This document shows, piece by piece, positions 35,042 to 45,000 of a DNA stretch of 51,586 nt. Where the stretch lies: assembly GCF_000820185.1 (NCBI RefSeq), contig NZ_CDCA01000039.1, positions 175,512 through 227,097 on the forward strand. The letters are read 5' to 3'. Every line of letters starts with the position of its first letter. The stretch's first letter is position 1. This DNA comes from Aeromonas tecta (lineage in GTDB: Bacteria > Pseudomonadota > Gammaproteobacteria > Enterobacterales > Aeromonadaceae). Position numbers and translations under genes: made by a program. The notes beneath the pieces were generated by a model. That model was given only the letters and a program-made list of their open reading frames with translations. It searched no databases and was not told the origin of the DNA.

Positions 35042-36771
35042 TGGTAACGCTCCTTGTTGTCGAGATTGACCACCTCAAGCAGGTGGAAGGCATTGACGCT
35101 GGCATACAGCGAGAAGAAATGGGCCAGTACGGTGCTGAACAAGTAGAGTTCCCCTTCGCTGCCAAAGGCGGACTGGCGGATGGAGAGCACCGATTTGAGC
35201 CCTCGCACCGGCATGCCGCGCACCAGCCGGTCGACCGGGGTAGTCTCGATCTGCTCGATCCCTGCCAACCGCTTGCGCGAGGCCTGCTCAGCCTGCTTGT
35301 CATGCAACGCGGGAAAATCATAGGTACGCAGCACCTGCACCAGGGCATCCCGCCGCAGCAAGGAGACGTAGTTCAGGGACAGGTTGGAGATGAGGGTCCA
35401 GTGCAAACTGCCATCGAGCGCCGGTCGCAATGGTCGGGTCGGCCGGATCAGATTACGAAAGGTCGCAAACGAGGGCGAGCTGCCGGTCGGCACACAGATG
35501 TTGCCGACCTTGAGGGTGGCGGCGCGGGAGCGGTTGGTGCAGGTCAGGGTCACTGAAATGGATTCATCCAGCTCGACCGTGGTGGTTTCGTCTCCCCGTA
35601 CGAAGGAGAGCGTGTGCTCAAAACCGTCTCCGCTGACCGCTTCTCTCACTCGCACCCGGTAGTAGAGTGCCAGCCGGTGTTTGGCCCGCTCAATCTGGTG
35701 CTGGAAACTCTCGAACGGCTGATAGATGCGGGGTGTGCCGCGCGAACGGCCGAGATTGCCCTCCACCCAGCCTTCTACCTCGTCGACCGAGAAGATCTCG
35801 AAGCTGTCCGCATGGCGGTAACTCGCCTTGAGCGGATATTCCGCCTGACGACCGTTGAGGTTGACTGGCTCGCTGTCGTGCTGGAACAGGTTGATGGCCG
35901 GCACGCAGTTGAGCATGAAGGAATCGGGGCGGATCTTGAGTTCGGCGGGCAACGGCCGGTCGAAACAAAAATGGATCTTGAACTCGCTGACGGGCAGGGG
36001 TTGCTTGGGCCAATCGCCACCACTGAGCTCGAAGAACAGGAAGCTCTGTGGGAAGCAGAAGTACTCCTGCAAAATGCGGTAGCCGGAATAGACGTTGTTC
36101 GGATAGGGCAGCAGTGCATCACCCCGCTCGAAGCCAATGGGCTTGAGGGCCTTAGCATCTTGGCGAAAGCGCTTGCCGTCGACCTCGAGTTCGATGTGAG
36201 CGAGCTGGTTGGAGAGCCAGAAATAGAGCTCGTAGGCGGTATAGCCGTCGCCACCAAGGTAGAAGCGCAACTTGTCCAGTTGCAGTTCGCTCAGCGGCAA
36301 GGGGGCATGCAAGGCGATATCCAGGGAGATGGTGGAGAGATCGTTGCCACTCTGGGCCGCGATATGGCGGATATCGGCTGGGTAGATCCAGGCATCGTGG
36401 CTGGTCTGGAAGTGACAGGTCACCTCATCGATGGGCAGGCTGTCGAGCTGACATCCCTGCTTGACCAGCGCCGGCTGGGTGATGGCGCCAGGAATGACCG
36501 AAAATTGCATGATGGTCATGCTGGGCACCGGGCGCAGATAGTTGGGCCAGAGCATATTGAGCAGACCATGGGTCAGCTCGGGAAACTCATCCTCGATTTT
36601 GGCGCGCAGGTTGCCGGTGAGAAACGCGAAGCCTTCCAGCAGGCGCTCTACGTCCGGATCGGTATTCTGCTCCGACAGGAAGCGGGTGAGTTCGGGATAG
36701 GCATCGGCAAATTCGCGCCCTTGCAGGCGCAAAAATGCCAGTTCATCCCTGAAGTAATGTTCCAGCGACAT
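35005..36771 (-). CDS. tssF: T6SS baseplate protein TssF (VasA)
   Basis: Largest baseplate wedge subunit, working with TssG and TssK. The 588-aa product carries the diagnostic N-terminus HYFRDELAFLRLQGREFADAYP split over early residues, with DPDVERLLEGFAFLTGNLRAKIEDEFPELTHGLLNMLWP blocks immediately after. The C-terminal part has the common FGSEGELYLFSTVLAHFFSLYASVN region. It begins 3 bases after the tssE stop. Length and motifs are complete. Confidence 0.96.
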   Translation of the reverse strand: MSLEHYFRDELAFLRLQGREFADAYPELTRFLSEQNTDPDVERLLEGFAFLTGNLRAKIEDEFPELTHGLLNMLWPNYLRPVPSMTIMQFSVIPGAITQPALVKQGCQLDSLPIDEVTCHFQTSHDAWIYPADIRHIAAQSGNDLSTISLDIALHAPLPLSELQLDKLRFYLGGDGYTAYELYFWLSNQLAHIELEVDGKRFRQDAKALKPIGFERGDALLPYPNNVYSGYRILQEYFCFPQSFLFFELSGGDWPKQPLPVSEFKIHFCFDRPLPAELKIRPDSFMLNCVPAINLFQHDSEPVNLNGRQAEYPLKASYRHADSFEIFSVDEVEGWVEGNLGRSRGTPRIYQPFESFQHQIERAKHRLALYYRVRVREAVSGDGFEHTLSFVRGDETTTVELDESISVTLTCTNRSRAATLKVGNICVPTGSSPSFATFRNLIRPTRPLRPALDGSLHWTLISNLSLNYVSLLRRDALVQVLRTYDFPALHDKQAEQASRKRLAGIEQIETTPVDRLVRGMPVRGLKSVLSIRQSAFGSEGELYLFSTVLAHFFSLYASVNAFHLLEVVNLDNKERYQWPVQIGQHSLM

Positions 36772-36774
36772 TGA

Positions 36775-37206
36775 TCAGACCATGCGGTAGTGACGGTGGC
36801 TGTCCATATGGACGTTGAACGAGGTGACCTGTTCGATGTGCTCCAGCCTCACGTGGGCCGTCACCTGAAACGACATCTCGAGCGGGCTCGCCTGAGCGTC
36901 GGGTGAACGGACTTCCACATGAATGATCCGCGGCTCGTAGCGGCGGATGCATTGCCGGATCGCCTCACGGATCCGTCCCTTGATGTCGGCACTGCCCTGG
37001 GTGGCGTCATTGAGATCGATGACACCCAGATCCGGGGCACTGCGGCAATTGCCGGGACGGGTATTGAGGATCTGATCGAGCTGCCGTTTGACAGAATCCA
37101 CCAGTTCATCAACCTCCGAGCGGGGGGAAGGGAGCTGCCCCTCCCCCCGGATCCTGTCAAACAGGCTGGCCGCATTTCCTCTATCCCAAGAAGAGAGAGA
37201 CGGCAT
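36775..37206 (-). CDS. tssE: T6SS baseplate protein TssE (gp25-like)
   Basis: Small wedge protein related to phage T4 gp25, thought to start sheath polymerisation. The 143-aa sequence has the LFDRIRGEG start region, the DELVDSVKRQLDQILNTRPGNCRSAPDLGV block and the catalytic-looking EPRIIHVEV segment conserved in the family. SD AAGGAA overlaps the tssC end. It stops just before tssF. Confidence 0.96.
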   Translation of the reverse strand: MPSLSSWDRGNAASLFDRIRGEGQLPSPRSEVDELVDSVKRQLDQILNTRPGNCRSAPDLGVIDLNDATQGSADIKGRIREAIRQCIRRYEPRIIHVEVRSPDAQASPLEMSFQVTAHVRLEHIEQVTSFNVHMDSHRHYRMV

Positions 37207-37212
37207 CGGCCA

Positions 37213-38691
37213 TTATTCCTTGTCCAGACGACCCACCAGAGACAGCTCGAAGCTAGCCCCCATGTACTTGAAGTGCGGGCGTACGGCCATGGCAACCTGA
37301 TACCAGCCCGGCTCGCCTTCCACGTCCAGCACCTTGATCTGGGCGGCACGCAGCGGACGGCGGCTACGCACGTCTGCCGGCGGGTTTTCCTGATCGGCCA
37401 CGTACTGCTTGATCCAGCCGTTCAGTTCACGCTCCAGATCCTGACGCTCCTTCCAGGAGCCGATCTGCTCGCGCTGCAACACCTTGATGTAGTGTGCCAG
37501 GCGATTGATGATGAACATGTAGGGCAGCTGGGTACCCAACTTGTAGTTGGTCTCCGCTTCCTTGCCTTCCTTGGTGTTCGGGAACACCTTGGGCTTTTGC
37601 ACCGAGTTGGCAGAGAAGAAGGCCGCGTTATCGCTGTCTTTGCGCATGGTCAGGGTGATGAAACCCTCTTCCGACAGTTCATATTCACGACGGTCGGTGA
37701 TCAGCACTTCGGTCGGGATCTTCGCTTGCAGCTGACCCATGGCCTCATAGACATGCACAGGCAGGTCCTGGATGGCGCCGCCGCTCTGCGGGCCTATGAT
37801 GTTCGGGCACCAGCGGTACTTGGCGAAGCTGTCAGTCAGGGAGGTGCCCATCAGATAGGCGGTGTTGCCCCACAGGTAGTGGTCGTGATCCGAGCTGATA
37901 TCTTCCTGATAGTTGAAGCCCTTGATGGGATTCTCGCTCGGATCGTAGGGCAGACGCGCCAGGAAACGCGGCGCGGTCAGCCCCAGGTAGCGGGCATCTT
38001 CCGATTCGCGCAGGGAGCGCCACTTGGTGTAGGCCGGACCTTCGAACACCGACTTGAGATCCTTGATGGACGGCAGATCGGTGAAGCTGTCCACACCGAA
38101 GAAGGCCGGCGCGACGGAGGAGATGAAGGGGGCATGGGCCATGGCACCGACCGCACTGACATACTGCATCAGTTTGATATCGGGTGAGCTGTGGGTGAAG
38201 GCATAATCGCCGATCACGGCACCGATGGGTTGACCACCAAACTGGCCATAACCAGTGGAATAGACGTGTTTGTAGAGGCCTGACTGGGTGATTTCAGGTG
38301 AAAACTCGAAATCTTCCAGCAGTTCCTCTTTGGTCGCATGCAGCACCTGGATCTTGATGTTCTCGCGAAAATCGGTGCGATCCACCAACAGCTTGAGGGA
38401 ACGCCAGGAAGACTCCAGCTCCTGCACCTCTTTGGCGTGCAGGATGACGTCCATCTGCTTGCTCAGCTTCTTGTCGAGCTCGACAATCATGCTGTCAACC
38501 AGCGCCTTGTTGACCGGATCTGTGGTGGTACCGCTGTCCAGAATGTTCGCGATCAGGGCGGCGACACCCTGCTTGGCGACGCTGTAACCCTCGTCAACCG
38601 GGGTGATGCGCGCCTGCGCCATGATTTCGTCCAGCAAGGACGAGGAGGCAACACTCGCCCCCGCTTGAACCTGTTCTTCAACCTGAGACAT
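37213..38691 (-). CDS. tssC: T6SS contractile sheath large subunit TssC (VipB)
   Basis: Large sheath protein that assembles with TssB around the Hcp tube. The 492-aa protein shows the VipB hallmarks LESSWRSLKLLVDRTDFRENIK (early), GAVIGDYAFTHSSPDIKLM and the C-terminal ENPPADVRSRRPLRAAQI region. AAGGA precedes the ATG by about six bases. A 36-base spacer separates it from tssB. Protein length is as expected. Confidence 0.97.
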   Translation of the reverse strand: MSQVEEQVQAGASVASSSLLDEIMAQARITPVDEGYSVAKQGVAALIANILDSGTTTDPVNKALVDSMIVELDKKLSKQMDVILHAKEVQELESSWRSLKLLVDRTDFRENIKIQVLHATKEELLEDFEFSPEITQSGLYKHVYSTGYGQFGGQPIGAVIGDYAFTHSSPDIKLMQYVSAVGAMAHAPFISSVAPAFFGVDSFTDLPSIKDLKSVFEGPAYTKWRSLRESEDARYLGLTAPRFLARLPYDPSENPIKGFNYQEDISSDHDHYLWGNTAYLMGTSLTDSFAKYRWCPNIIGPQSGGAIQDLPVHVYEAMGQLQAKIPTEVLITDRREYELSEEGFITLTMRKDSDNAAFFSANSVQKPKVFPNTKEGKEAETNYKLGTQLPYMFIINRLAHYIKVLQREQIGSWKERQDLERELNGWIKQYVADQENPPADVRSRRPLRAAQIKVLDVEGEPGWYQVAMAVRPHFKYMGASFELSLVGRLDKE

Positions 38692-38727
38692 AATTTTTCC
38701 TTATCGATCAGTTAATTAATCTGCAGA

Positions 38728-39231
38728 TCACTCGGCAGGCTTAATCAGATCCAGTTCCTTGAGCAGCTGCTCGCGAGCTTCACCACTGGACAGCAGATCC
38801 TGCAAACGATTGCGGAAGGACGGGATATTTCCCAAGGGTCCTTTCAGGGCAACCAGGGCCTCACGCAGTTCCAGCAACTTGCGCAACTCGGGCACTTGCT
38901 GGGCAACGCTGTCGGGGGTGAAGTCCTCAAGGGACTGGATCTTGATCGACACAGGCAAGTCGTCCTGGCTGTTCTCTTCCAGGCGATTGGGAACGGAAAA
39001 CTTCAGCTCCAGTGCAGATTCTTTCATGACAGACGAGAAATTATTCTTGTCGATGGAGACGGTCTGACGCTCCTCAATGGGGGTCTCTTCCGTGCGTCCT
39101 TTCATGTTGCCAACCACCATCATGGTCAACGGAAGCTCTATTTCAGCCTGCTGACCACCGGTTGCCGGCACATATTTGATATTAATACGCTCTTTAGGCG
39201 CAACAGTGGCGCCATCAATTCCTTTTCCCAT
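38728..39231 (-). CDS. tssB: T6SS contractile sheath small subunit TssB (VipA)
   Basis: Small sheath protein that pairs with TssC; its helix is the recognition element for ClpV in the contracted sheath in related systems. The 167-aa protein has RINIKYVPATGG, the ELPLTMMVVGNMKGR block and the C-terminal region GPLGNIPSFRNRLQDLL. It is the first gene of the structural operon; its ribosome binding site is weak (TTTAGAGC just before the ATG). No sigma-54 promoter is visible upstream. Confidence 0.97.
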   Translation of the reverse strand: MGKGIDGATVAPKERINIKYVPATGGQQAEIELPLTMMVVGNMKGRTEETPIEERQTVSIDKNNFSSVMKESALELKFSVPNRLEENSQDDLPVSIKIQSLEDFTPDSVAQQVPELRKLLELREALVALKGPLGNIPSFRNRLQDLLSSGEAREQLLKELDLIKPAE

Positions 39232-39885
39232 GCTCTAAATACCAAGTTAAGGATCCATGAAGACCCTAAAGCTTATAGCCAATGCCCATGTCGGCAACTG
39301 TAAAAAATGACAGTTGACGTGTTAAACCCAACTTCAGGTGAATGGGCATTAGCCGAGGAGGCATTCTTGACGTATATCAGGCCGAGGCGTTGATAATCAA
39401 AAACGCAATATGCAGCTTGTTACTTATACAATCCGATTGTGCCTCTACTCTTTGGAAGAGGTCTTCTTGGCTTAAGAGCCATTTGCGACAAATGGTATAT
39501 TTATGATTCACTTACCGTCAATAAAAAAAATATTAAAAAGTAGTAATTATTTCACGACAAATAAAACAAATGATTTAAAATCAATTGGTTAGATAATGTT
39601 GATGGAAATGTAAGAATTATCTGAATTAGACTTCATGGCTGAAAAACGTGTTTAACATCCTAAAAAACATGGAGTCATTATCAATATGATGAAAACTAAT
39701 AATTGCTGACAGCCACCTCGTCACCATTGAGAATTGACGAATTCGAACTCACTAGAAACAGTCATAATAGATGCATCATAAAAATTTCACGTGATGTTCA
39801 AAAATCACACACAAGAATTTTTATTACAGCACGTTATTTTTCATTCAACATGCACATTTACGATGCTTAATCGCCTTGCTGAACA
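39232..39885. other. Intergenic leader region upstream of the T6SS structural operon
   Basis: No gene is apparent in this AT-rich 654-base stretch. Near tssB it contains nested inverted repeats: CAACTGT/ACAGTTG (39,295-39,316, 8-base loop), enclosed by AATGCCCAT (39,281-39,289) and ATGGGCATT (39,342-39,350). This should be the promoter and leader region of tssB-vasL. I found no -24/-12 element with correct spacing and cannot name a reliable sigma-70 promoter. Confidence 0.6.
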
Positions 39886-41274
39886 CTAAATGTCACCCTT
39901 TATTCCTTCAAGCGAAGGATCATTTTTCAATTTGATAAACCAGTGCTGGGCCAGCTTTTGGCCCGAGGCTTTCTCCTGTTTTGTCATCCCTTTTTCAAGC
40001 TCATTACCAGCATCGGTCGCATTCTTGTTTCCGTCCGTGGCAGCCAGCAGATACCATGCATAGGCATGCAAGCGGTTACGGGGCGCTCCCCACCCCTGCT
40101 CACGCATGGTCCCCATGCGATATTGCGCCTCCCTGTGGTTGGCATTTGCCGCCAACCGATACTGCTTCAAGGCTTGGCGATAGTCTGCCTCACCCCCCTG
40201 CCCCAGCCGCAGCATCTCGCCATAGGCATACTGAGCGTCGACATTCCCCTGAGCGGCAGCCAATGCAAGGCTCTGGCGCGCCGCGTTCAGCTCTCCCCGA
40301 CCCTGTTGCAACTTGGCCAGCTCGAGTTGTGCCTGGCTCACCCCTCCAGCCGCCGCCAGCGTCAGCCAGTGTTCTCGCGCCGCGGCATCGCCCGTCTGTT
40401 GCAAGCTCAACTGGTATTCAGCCTCATGAGATCCGTGGCTCGCGGCCAGCTCCAGCCAATAACGGCCGAGCGCAAGATCTTGTGGTACCGCCTCACCCGC
40501 CAGATAGGCTTGTCCCAACCACAGCTGAGCCGGTGGCGATCCTGCATTGGCGGCGTGTTGATAAAGAGGGAATGCCTCGCTCGCACTGGCCTGACGAGCC
40601 AGGGTCAACAAAGCATCCGGTTGCTGTTGGGTGGCAGCCTTCTCGTACCAACGCTGGGCGAGATCGGGTCGCCTGGCGACTCCCTTCCCTTGTTCATAAC
40701 GAAGGCCGAGTTGGTATTGCGCCTCACGATTACCCTGCTCGGCCGCCTTCTCCAGCCACTCGATGGCATCGGCGTCGGCGCCGGGCTGCTTGGCATACCA
40801 CTGACTCAGGATCAGCTGCGCCTCGGCATGATCCTGCTTGGCCGCCTGTTCAAACCAATTAAGACAGTCGCCAACCAATTTGCCTTGGTGTTGCTGCTGA
40901 CAATCCACGCCAAGCCGATAACTGGCGTCGCGATTGCCTAGCTTGGCCGAGCGCTGCCACCAATCATGGGCCAGCTTGGGATTTTTGGGTTCACCCAGAC
41001 CAGCCTGATACCAGCTCCCCACCTGCAGCGCCGCTTTTCCCCGAATATCCGCGTCTGCCGCCAGTGGTCCTGATTGACCCGCAGCCTGCTTCATCCAGCG
41101 CATCGCCTCGGGATAATCCGGCTTGGCCGCCAGACGGTTGGCCAGTTCATACTGCGCCTTGCCCTGACCCTGTTGAGCCGCTTGAGATAGTTCAGACTCA
41201 GTGAGTGATGTAGTTGTGGTGCAGGCAATCAGCCAACTTGATACTAATATCGATAATAAAGTACGGTATATCAT
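39886..41274 (-). CDS. Sel1-repeat (TPR-like) lipoprotein
   Basis: A 462-aa protein with a lipoprotein signal (MIYRTLLSILVSSWLIAC; lipobox LIAC, Cys near residue 18), followed by about ten to twelve Sel1-type repeats of roughly 36 residues. Examples are AQYELANRLAAKPDYPEAMRW, REAQYQLGLRYEQGKGVARR and REAQYRMGTMREQGWGAPRN. Sel1 arrays serve as protein-binding scaffolds. The mature protein should face the periplasm. It lies between the Rhs effector module and the structural operon on the same strand, with long gaps on both sides, so it may have its own promoter. A T6SS role is suggested only by location. The C-terminus (GTMREQGWGAP to KNDPSLEG) is basic. Confidence 0.85.
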   Translation of the reverse strand: MIYRTLLSILVSSWLIACTTTTSLTESELSQAAQQGQGKAQYELANRLAAKPDYPEAMRWMKQAAGQSGPLAADADIRGKAALQVGSWYQAGLGEPKNPKLAHDWWQRSAKLGNRDASYRLGVDCQQQHQGKLVGDCLNWFEQAAKQDHAEAQLILSQWYAKQPGADADAIEWLEKAAEQGNREAQYQLGLRYEQGKGVARRPDLAQRWYEKAATQQQPDALLTLARQASASEAFPLYQHAANAGSPPAQLWLGQAYLAGEAVPQDLALGRYWLELAASHGSHEAEYQLSLQQTGDAAAREHWLTLAAAGGVSQAQLELAKLQQGRGELNAARQSLALAAAQGNVDAQYAYGEMLRLGQGGEADYRQALKQYRLAANANHREAQYRMGTMREQGWGAPRNRLHAYAWYLLAATDGNKNATDAGNELEKGMTKQEKASGQKLAQHWFIKLKNDPSLEGIKGDI

Positions 41275-41819
41275 CTATAAATTCCGCAATTATAAGTAAG
41301 ATGAGAATTCAAATCATTTTAAAATAACTTTACTAACACAGAGAACATACTATAAGTGGGATGTCTTCAATGAAATCTTGACGCATGAAAACCATCTATT
41401 AAGATAAAATGCGAGTCAAACCTGACCGAAAATATGATTTATTTATCAAGGGGTTATAATTTACCCCTGGCAGTTAATATTTATGCTATTAATTTATTTC
41501 CCTGTACCGCAACAGTACATGACTTTGTAAAGACATATTATCTTATATATAACATCATATATCTAACAATGAGGTTCTGGTGGTGATTTTTAGTGATAGC
41601 CCTATCTTAATATAAGTAAGCAGACACCCGTTGAGCGATAGCGATAATATTTATCTCAATGAAGAAAAATATTCACCATTCACTCTGGAAAATCACCTAG
41701 GGAGATGCTAAATATTTTTGGCATTCATTTTATATACTTTTCACATTGATTTCGCTATCAAAAAAGACTGGTTATGTACATGAAATTTATTTGCAAATAA
41801 ATATCACAATGTGACGAAA
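41275..41819. other. AT-rich intergenic stretch between Rhs immunity gene and Sel1 gene
   Basis: No ORF of note is seen in 545 bases. Two dyads are visible: TGTAC/GTACA at about 41,503-41,519 and AAAAATATT (41,665-41,673) with AATATTTTT (41,711-41,719). Strongly AT-rich composition continues from the adjacent toxin and immunity genes. No remnant of an older toxin tail was recognised. Confidence 0.5.
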
Positions 41820-42095
41820 TTATATTTTAGATGTCCACAAATCAATCTGATTTAAAAAGTCATCTTTATTGAAAGTATGCGAAACCAATTTATCTATCTC
41901 ACACAAACCACCAGTTGCATTCTTAGAATAATAAAAGAGCCACCCATCTCGACCATCGCACTCTATCAGATAATTAGTACCACCTTTAGAGAACGACACA
42001 GACCATGATGAAAAAAAATCACTGAAATCAGAAAACTTATCCAAGAAGAAGTTATTTTTTAAAGCTATCTGTCGAATGTCTTTTTCACATATCAT
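41820..42095 (-). CDS. Probable immunity protein for the Rhs toxin
   Basis: A 91-aa, acidic and aromatic-rich protein with no domain I recognise. The ATG at 42,095 lies inside the end of the Rhs gene (11-base overlap, ATGATATGTGA) with GAGG eight bases upstream, so it is translationally coupled to the toxin. No signal peptide is present, consistent with protection against a cytoplasmic toxin. Small size, position right after a variable Rhs tail and shared AT-rich composition are the standard marks of a cognate immunity gene. An in-frame upstream extension to 42,194 is overlapping toxin sequence and unlikely to be used. Confidence 0.75.
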   Translation of the reverse strand: MICEKDIRQIALKNNFFLDKFSDFSDFFSSWSVSFSKGGTNYLIECDGRDGWLFYYSKNATGGLCEIDKLVSHTFNKDDFLNQIDLWTSKI

Positions 42096-45000
42096 TGTTG
42101 GTAACCTCTTTAAATTTATCTCGCTCAGTAGTAAACATCTGAGTTCCCCCACCCGATGATGGTTGACTCTTTCCTCTAACGGACCATGTATCATCTATAG
42201 CCTTAGAGGTTGAACGTAGAACTTTAGTTTTCTCTTGGGAGATATATTGTTTTTTCAATTTAAGTTCGACTGTACCTTTCGCCCTATTTTCACCCATTTC
42301 ACCTATCCCTAATTCAGATGGTGTCGTGCTACCCCTTATTGCATAATAATTCCCTTGTGGAGCTCCAGAGGATTGATATTGGTACACCTTTTTACCTCTA
42401 TTGATAGTTTCCACCGTAACGTCTTGGCTAAAATCTATCCCATGTAAATGACTAGGTATGCTCTCTTCAGAAAAACCTTGTTTTTTATAAAAATCAAATG
42501 CTATTTTTTTTCTAGCGCGCTGGTTTATATCAGCATTAATATCTCCAGTACGACCAAATTTATTATTCAGGAATGTTCGTCTAGTAATATTAAAAGTACA
42601 ATTTGCAGCTTTAAACATCAACCCCAGCGGATCCACCCAGCCGGTGGGGTTGGGGGCATACTGGTAGTTATTGAGCCCACCGGCCAAGCCTATCGGGTCG
42701 GGGGTAATAAATCTACCGGTGTCGGGCTGATAGTAACGGTGACGGTTATAGTGCAGCCCCGTTTCAGCATCATAATATTGCCCCTGGAAACGTAGAGGCG
42801 TCTCGACCTCGGCCAGCTCTTGCTTCCAGACGTTGCCATAGGCGCGATATCGCACCTGCCAGGCGGTGTGACCGTCATGATGAGTCAGAGCCAGCGGAGT
42901 GCCCAGATGATCCAGCTGGTAGTGGTAAACCTCGGCCTGTTTACCCTCTCCCTCCAGCTGTACCAGCGGTTTGAAGCTGCCAGGCTCATAGATAAAGCTG
43001 CGATAAGCCCCGTCGCTGCAACTCTCGGCGATGAGGTTGTTGGCTTGCCACAGGAACTCGGTCACCTGCTCATCGCTACCCTCTATCACCGTCTTGCGGA
43101 TGCGACGGCCAAAGGCATCGTAGTCATAACGCGCACGCCTGCCATCGGGCAGCTCGGCGCCAATCAGCTGATGCTGACAGTCGTACTCATAGCGGGTAAC
43201 CAATCGCTGCTCTTTGCCGCGCCGCTCGGTGGCCAGACGACCAAACTCGTCATACTCGAAATGGCGATCGCCACTGAATAGCAGCCGGTTGCCTTGAGTG
43301 CGTGCGGGTTCAAATTGGTTACCCTGGGTTTGGCTCAGCAAGTTGCCGGCCGGATCATGCATAAAGCGTTCGGTCAGCTCACCGCGTACCTCCAGCAACC
43401 TGTCCAGTGGATCGTAGCGATAGTGCTGCTCTCCTTGTGGATTGCCGGCCGCCACCTGAGCACTGTCATTGACACGCAGCAGATTGCCGGACCTGTCGTA
43501 ACCGTAGCGCCGCTCGCGGGAGACCTGCTGGCCACGGTGCAGACGTAGTGCGGTCAGGCGACCCTGCTCGTCATACTCATACTGCTGGGTCAGTGCCCCC
43601 TGGCGACGACGCATCTCGAGGCCCGCAGCTACCTGATGGCGGGTCAGCTCGCTGCCATTAAGATCGATGCCGCTTAACGCCCCGTCCTGATAGTGGTAAT
43701 CGAGACGGTTGCCATCTGGCAGTCGCCACTGGGCGAGTTGCCCCATGGCATCGTGCTTGAAATAACTGGTGGCCCAGCCCTGATGCTCCGCCACCAGGTT
43801 ACCGCCCCTGTCATATTCAAAGGCAAGCGGCCAGACACCATCATCGACCCGGGTCAGCTGGCCATATTGGTCATAGGCAAACTGGATCTCACGGCCATCC
43901 GGCAACTGCTTCTTGAGCAGACGGCCCATGGCATCGCGCTCATAGCTGGTAACCAGTTCACTCCCCTGCTTGCCAAATTCCACCTTTTCGCAGAGATGGC
44001 CGGTGAGATCATAACGGTAGGCGATGGTACGCCCGTCAAAACCGGTCTCCTCGGCCACCAACCCATTGGGGTGATACTGGATGCGGTGCTGCTCGCCGTG
44101 CTCATTCTCGATTTCACTGAGAAACAGCTTGGCATTGTCATAGCGGTACTTGAGTTCGCTGCCGTCAGGATTGATGCGCCGGCTGAGCAGATGCAGGCGA
44201 TCGTGGTATTCATAACGAGTCTCGCGGCCCAGCTCATCCCACTCGGCCGTCACCTTGTCATAGGGGTTGTATTCGAAACGGCGACTACCGCCGCCGGGCA
44301 GATGCACTGCCCGCAGGCGATCGGCTGCATCCCACTCATAACGAGTGATGGCCCCACGTGGATCGCGCTGCAGGATCTGGCGGCCCCGCTCGTCATAGCG
44401 CCAGCGGGTGAGGCCGCCATCGGCCCCCTTCTCTTCGATGAGCTGGCCAAGGCGATTCCAGACCAGTTCGATGCGACTGCCATCGGGCTGTGCCACCCAG
44501 CTGAGTTTGCCTTGCGCGGTGTAGCCATAGCGGGTCTCTCGCCCGAGCGGGTCAACCCGGGCAATGACATCGCCCTGCTCATTGCGCTCGAAGCGCCACT
44601 CACGCTCACCTTGCACCACTTTGCGAACGCGACCATCCCAGTAGCTATAGCTGGTTTCACTGCCATCAGGGGAAATTTCAAGGCAGAGCAACCCCGCATC
44701 GTCATAGTGATAATGGGTTTCAGCTGCCATGGCATCGCGGGCCAGTATTTTCTGTCCCTTGTCGTTGTAGTCAAACTCGGTGACTGCACCGTCCGGGTCT
44801 TGCTGGCGTACGAGGCGGGCATTGCGGTCATGCTGATACACTTCCAGGCTGCCGTCAGCGTTGTTGACGGTGACCTCGCCCTTGTCATCATCCCAGCCAT
44901 AACTGACATCGAAACGGGCGCTGTCACTCCAGTGACGGATGGCGCGGGCCTTATTCCCCTCCCCTTCCCACTGCCAGAAGAAGCCGGCACCACCGGCGAG

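Noticed and set aside
39713..39735. Possible sigma-54 site (GG-N10-GC) upstream of tssB
   Set aside because: The spacing fits, but the flanking bases (TGGTGAC, GTGGCT) match the consensus poorly compared with the two accepted promoters.
42096..42194. N-terminal extension of the Rhs immunity protein
   Set aside because: It would read through conserved toxin codons in another frame; the ATG at 42,095 has a suitable ribosome binding site.
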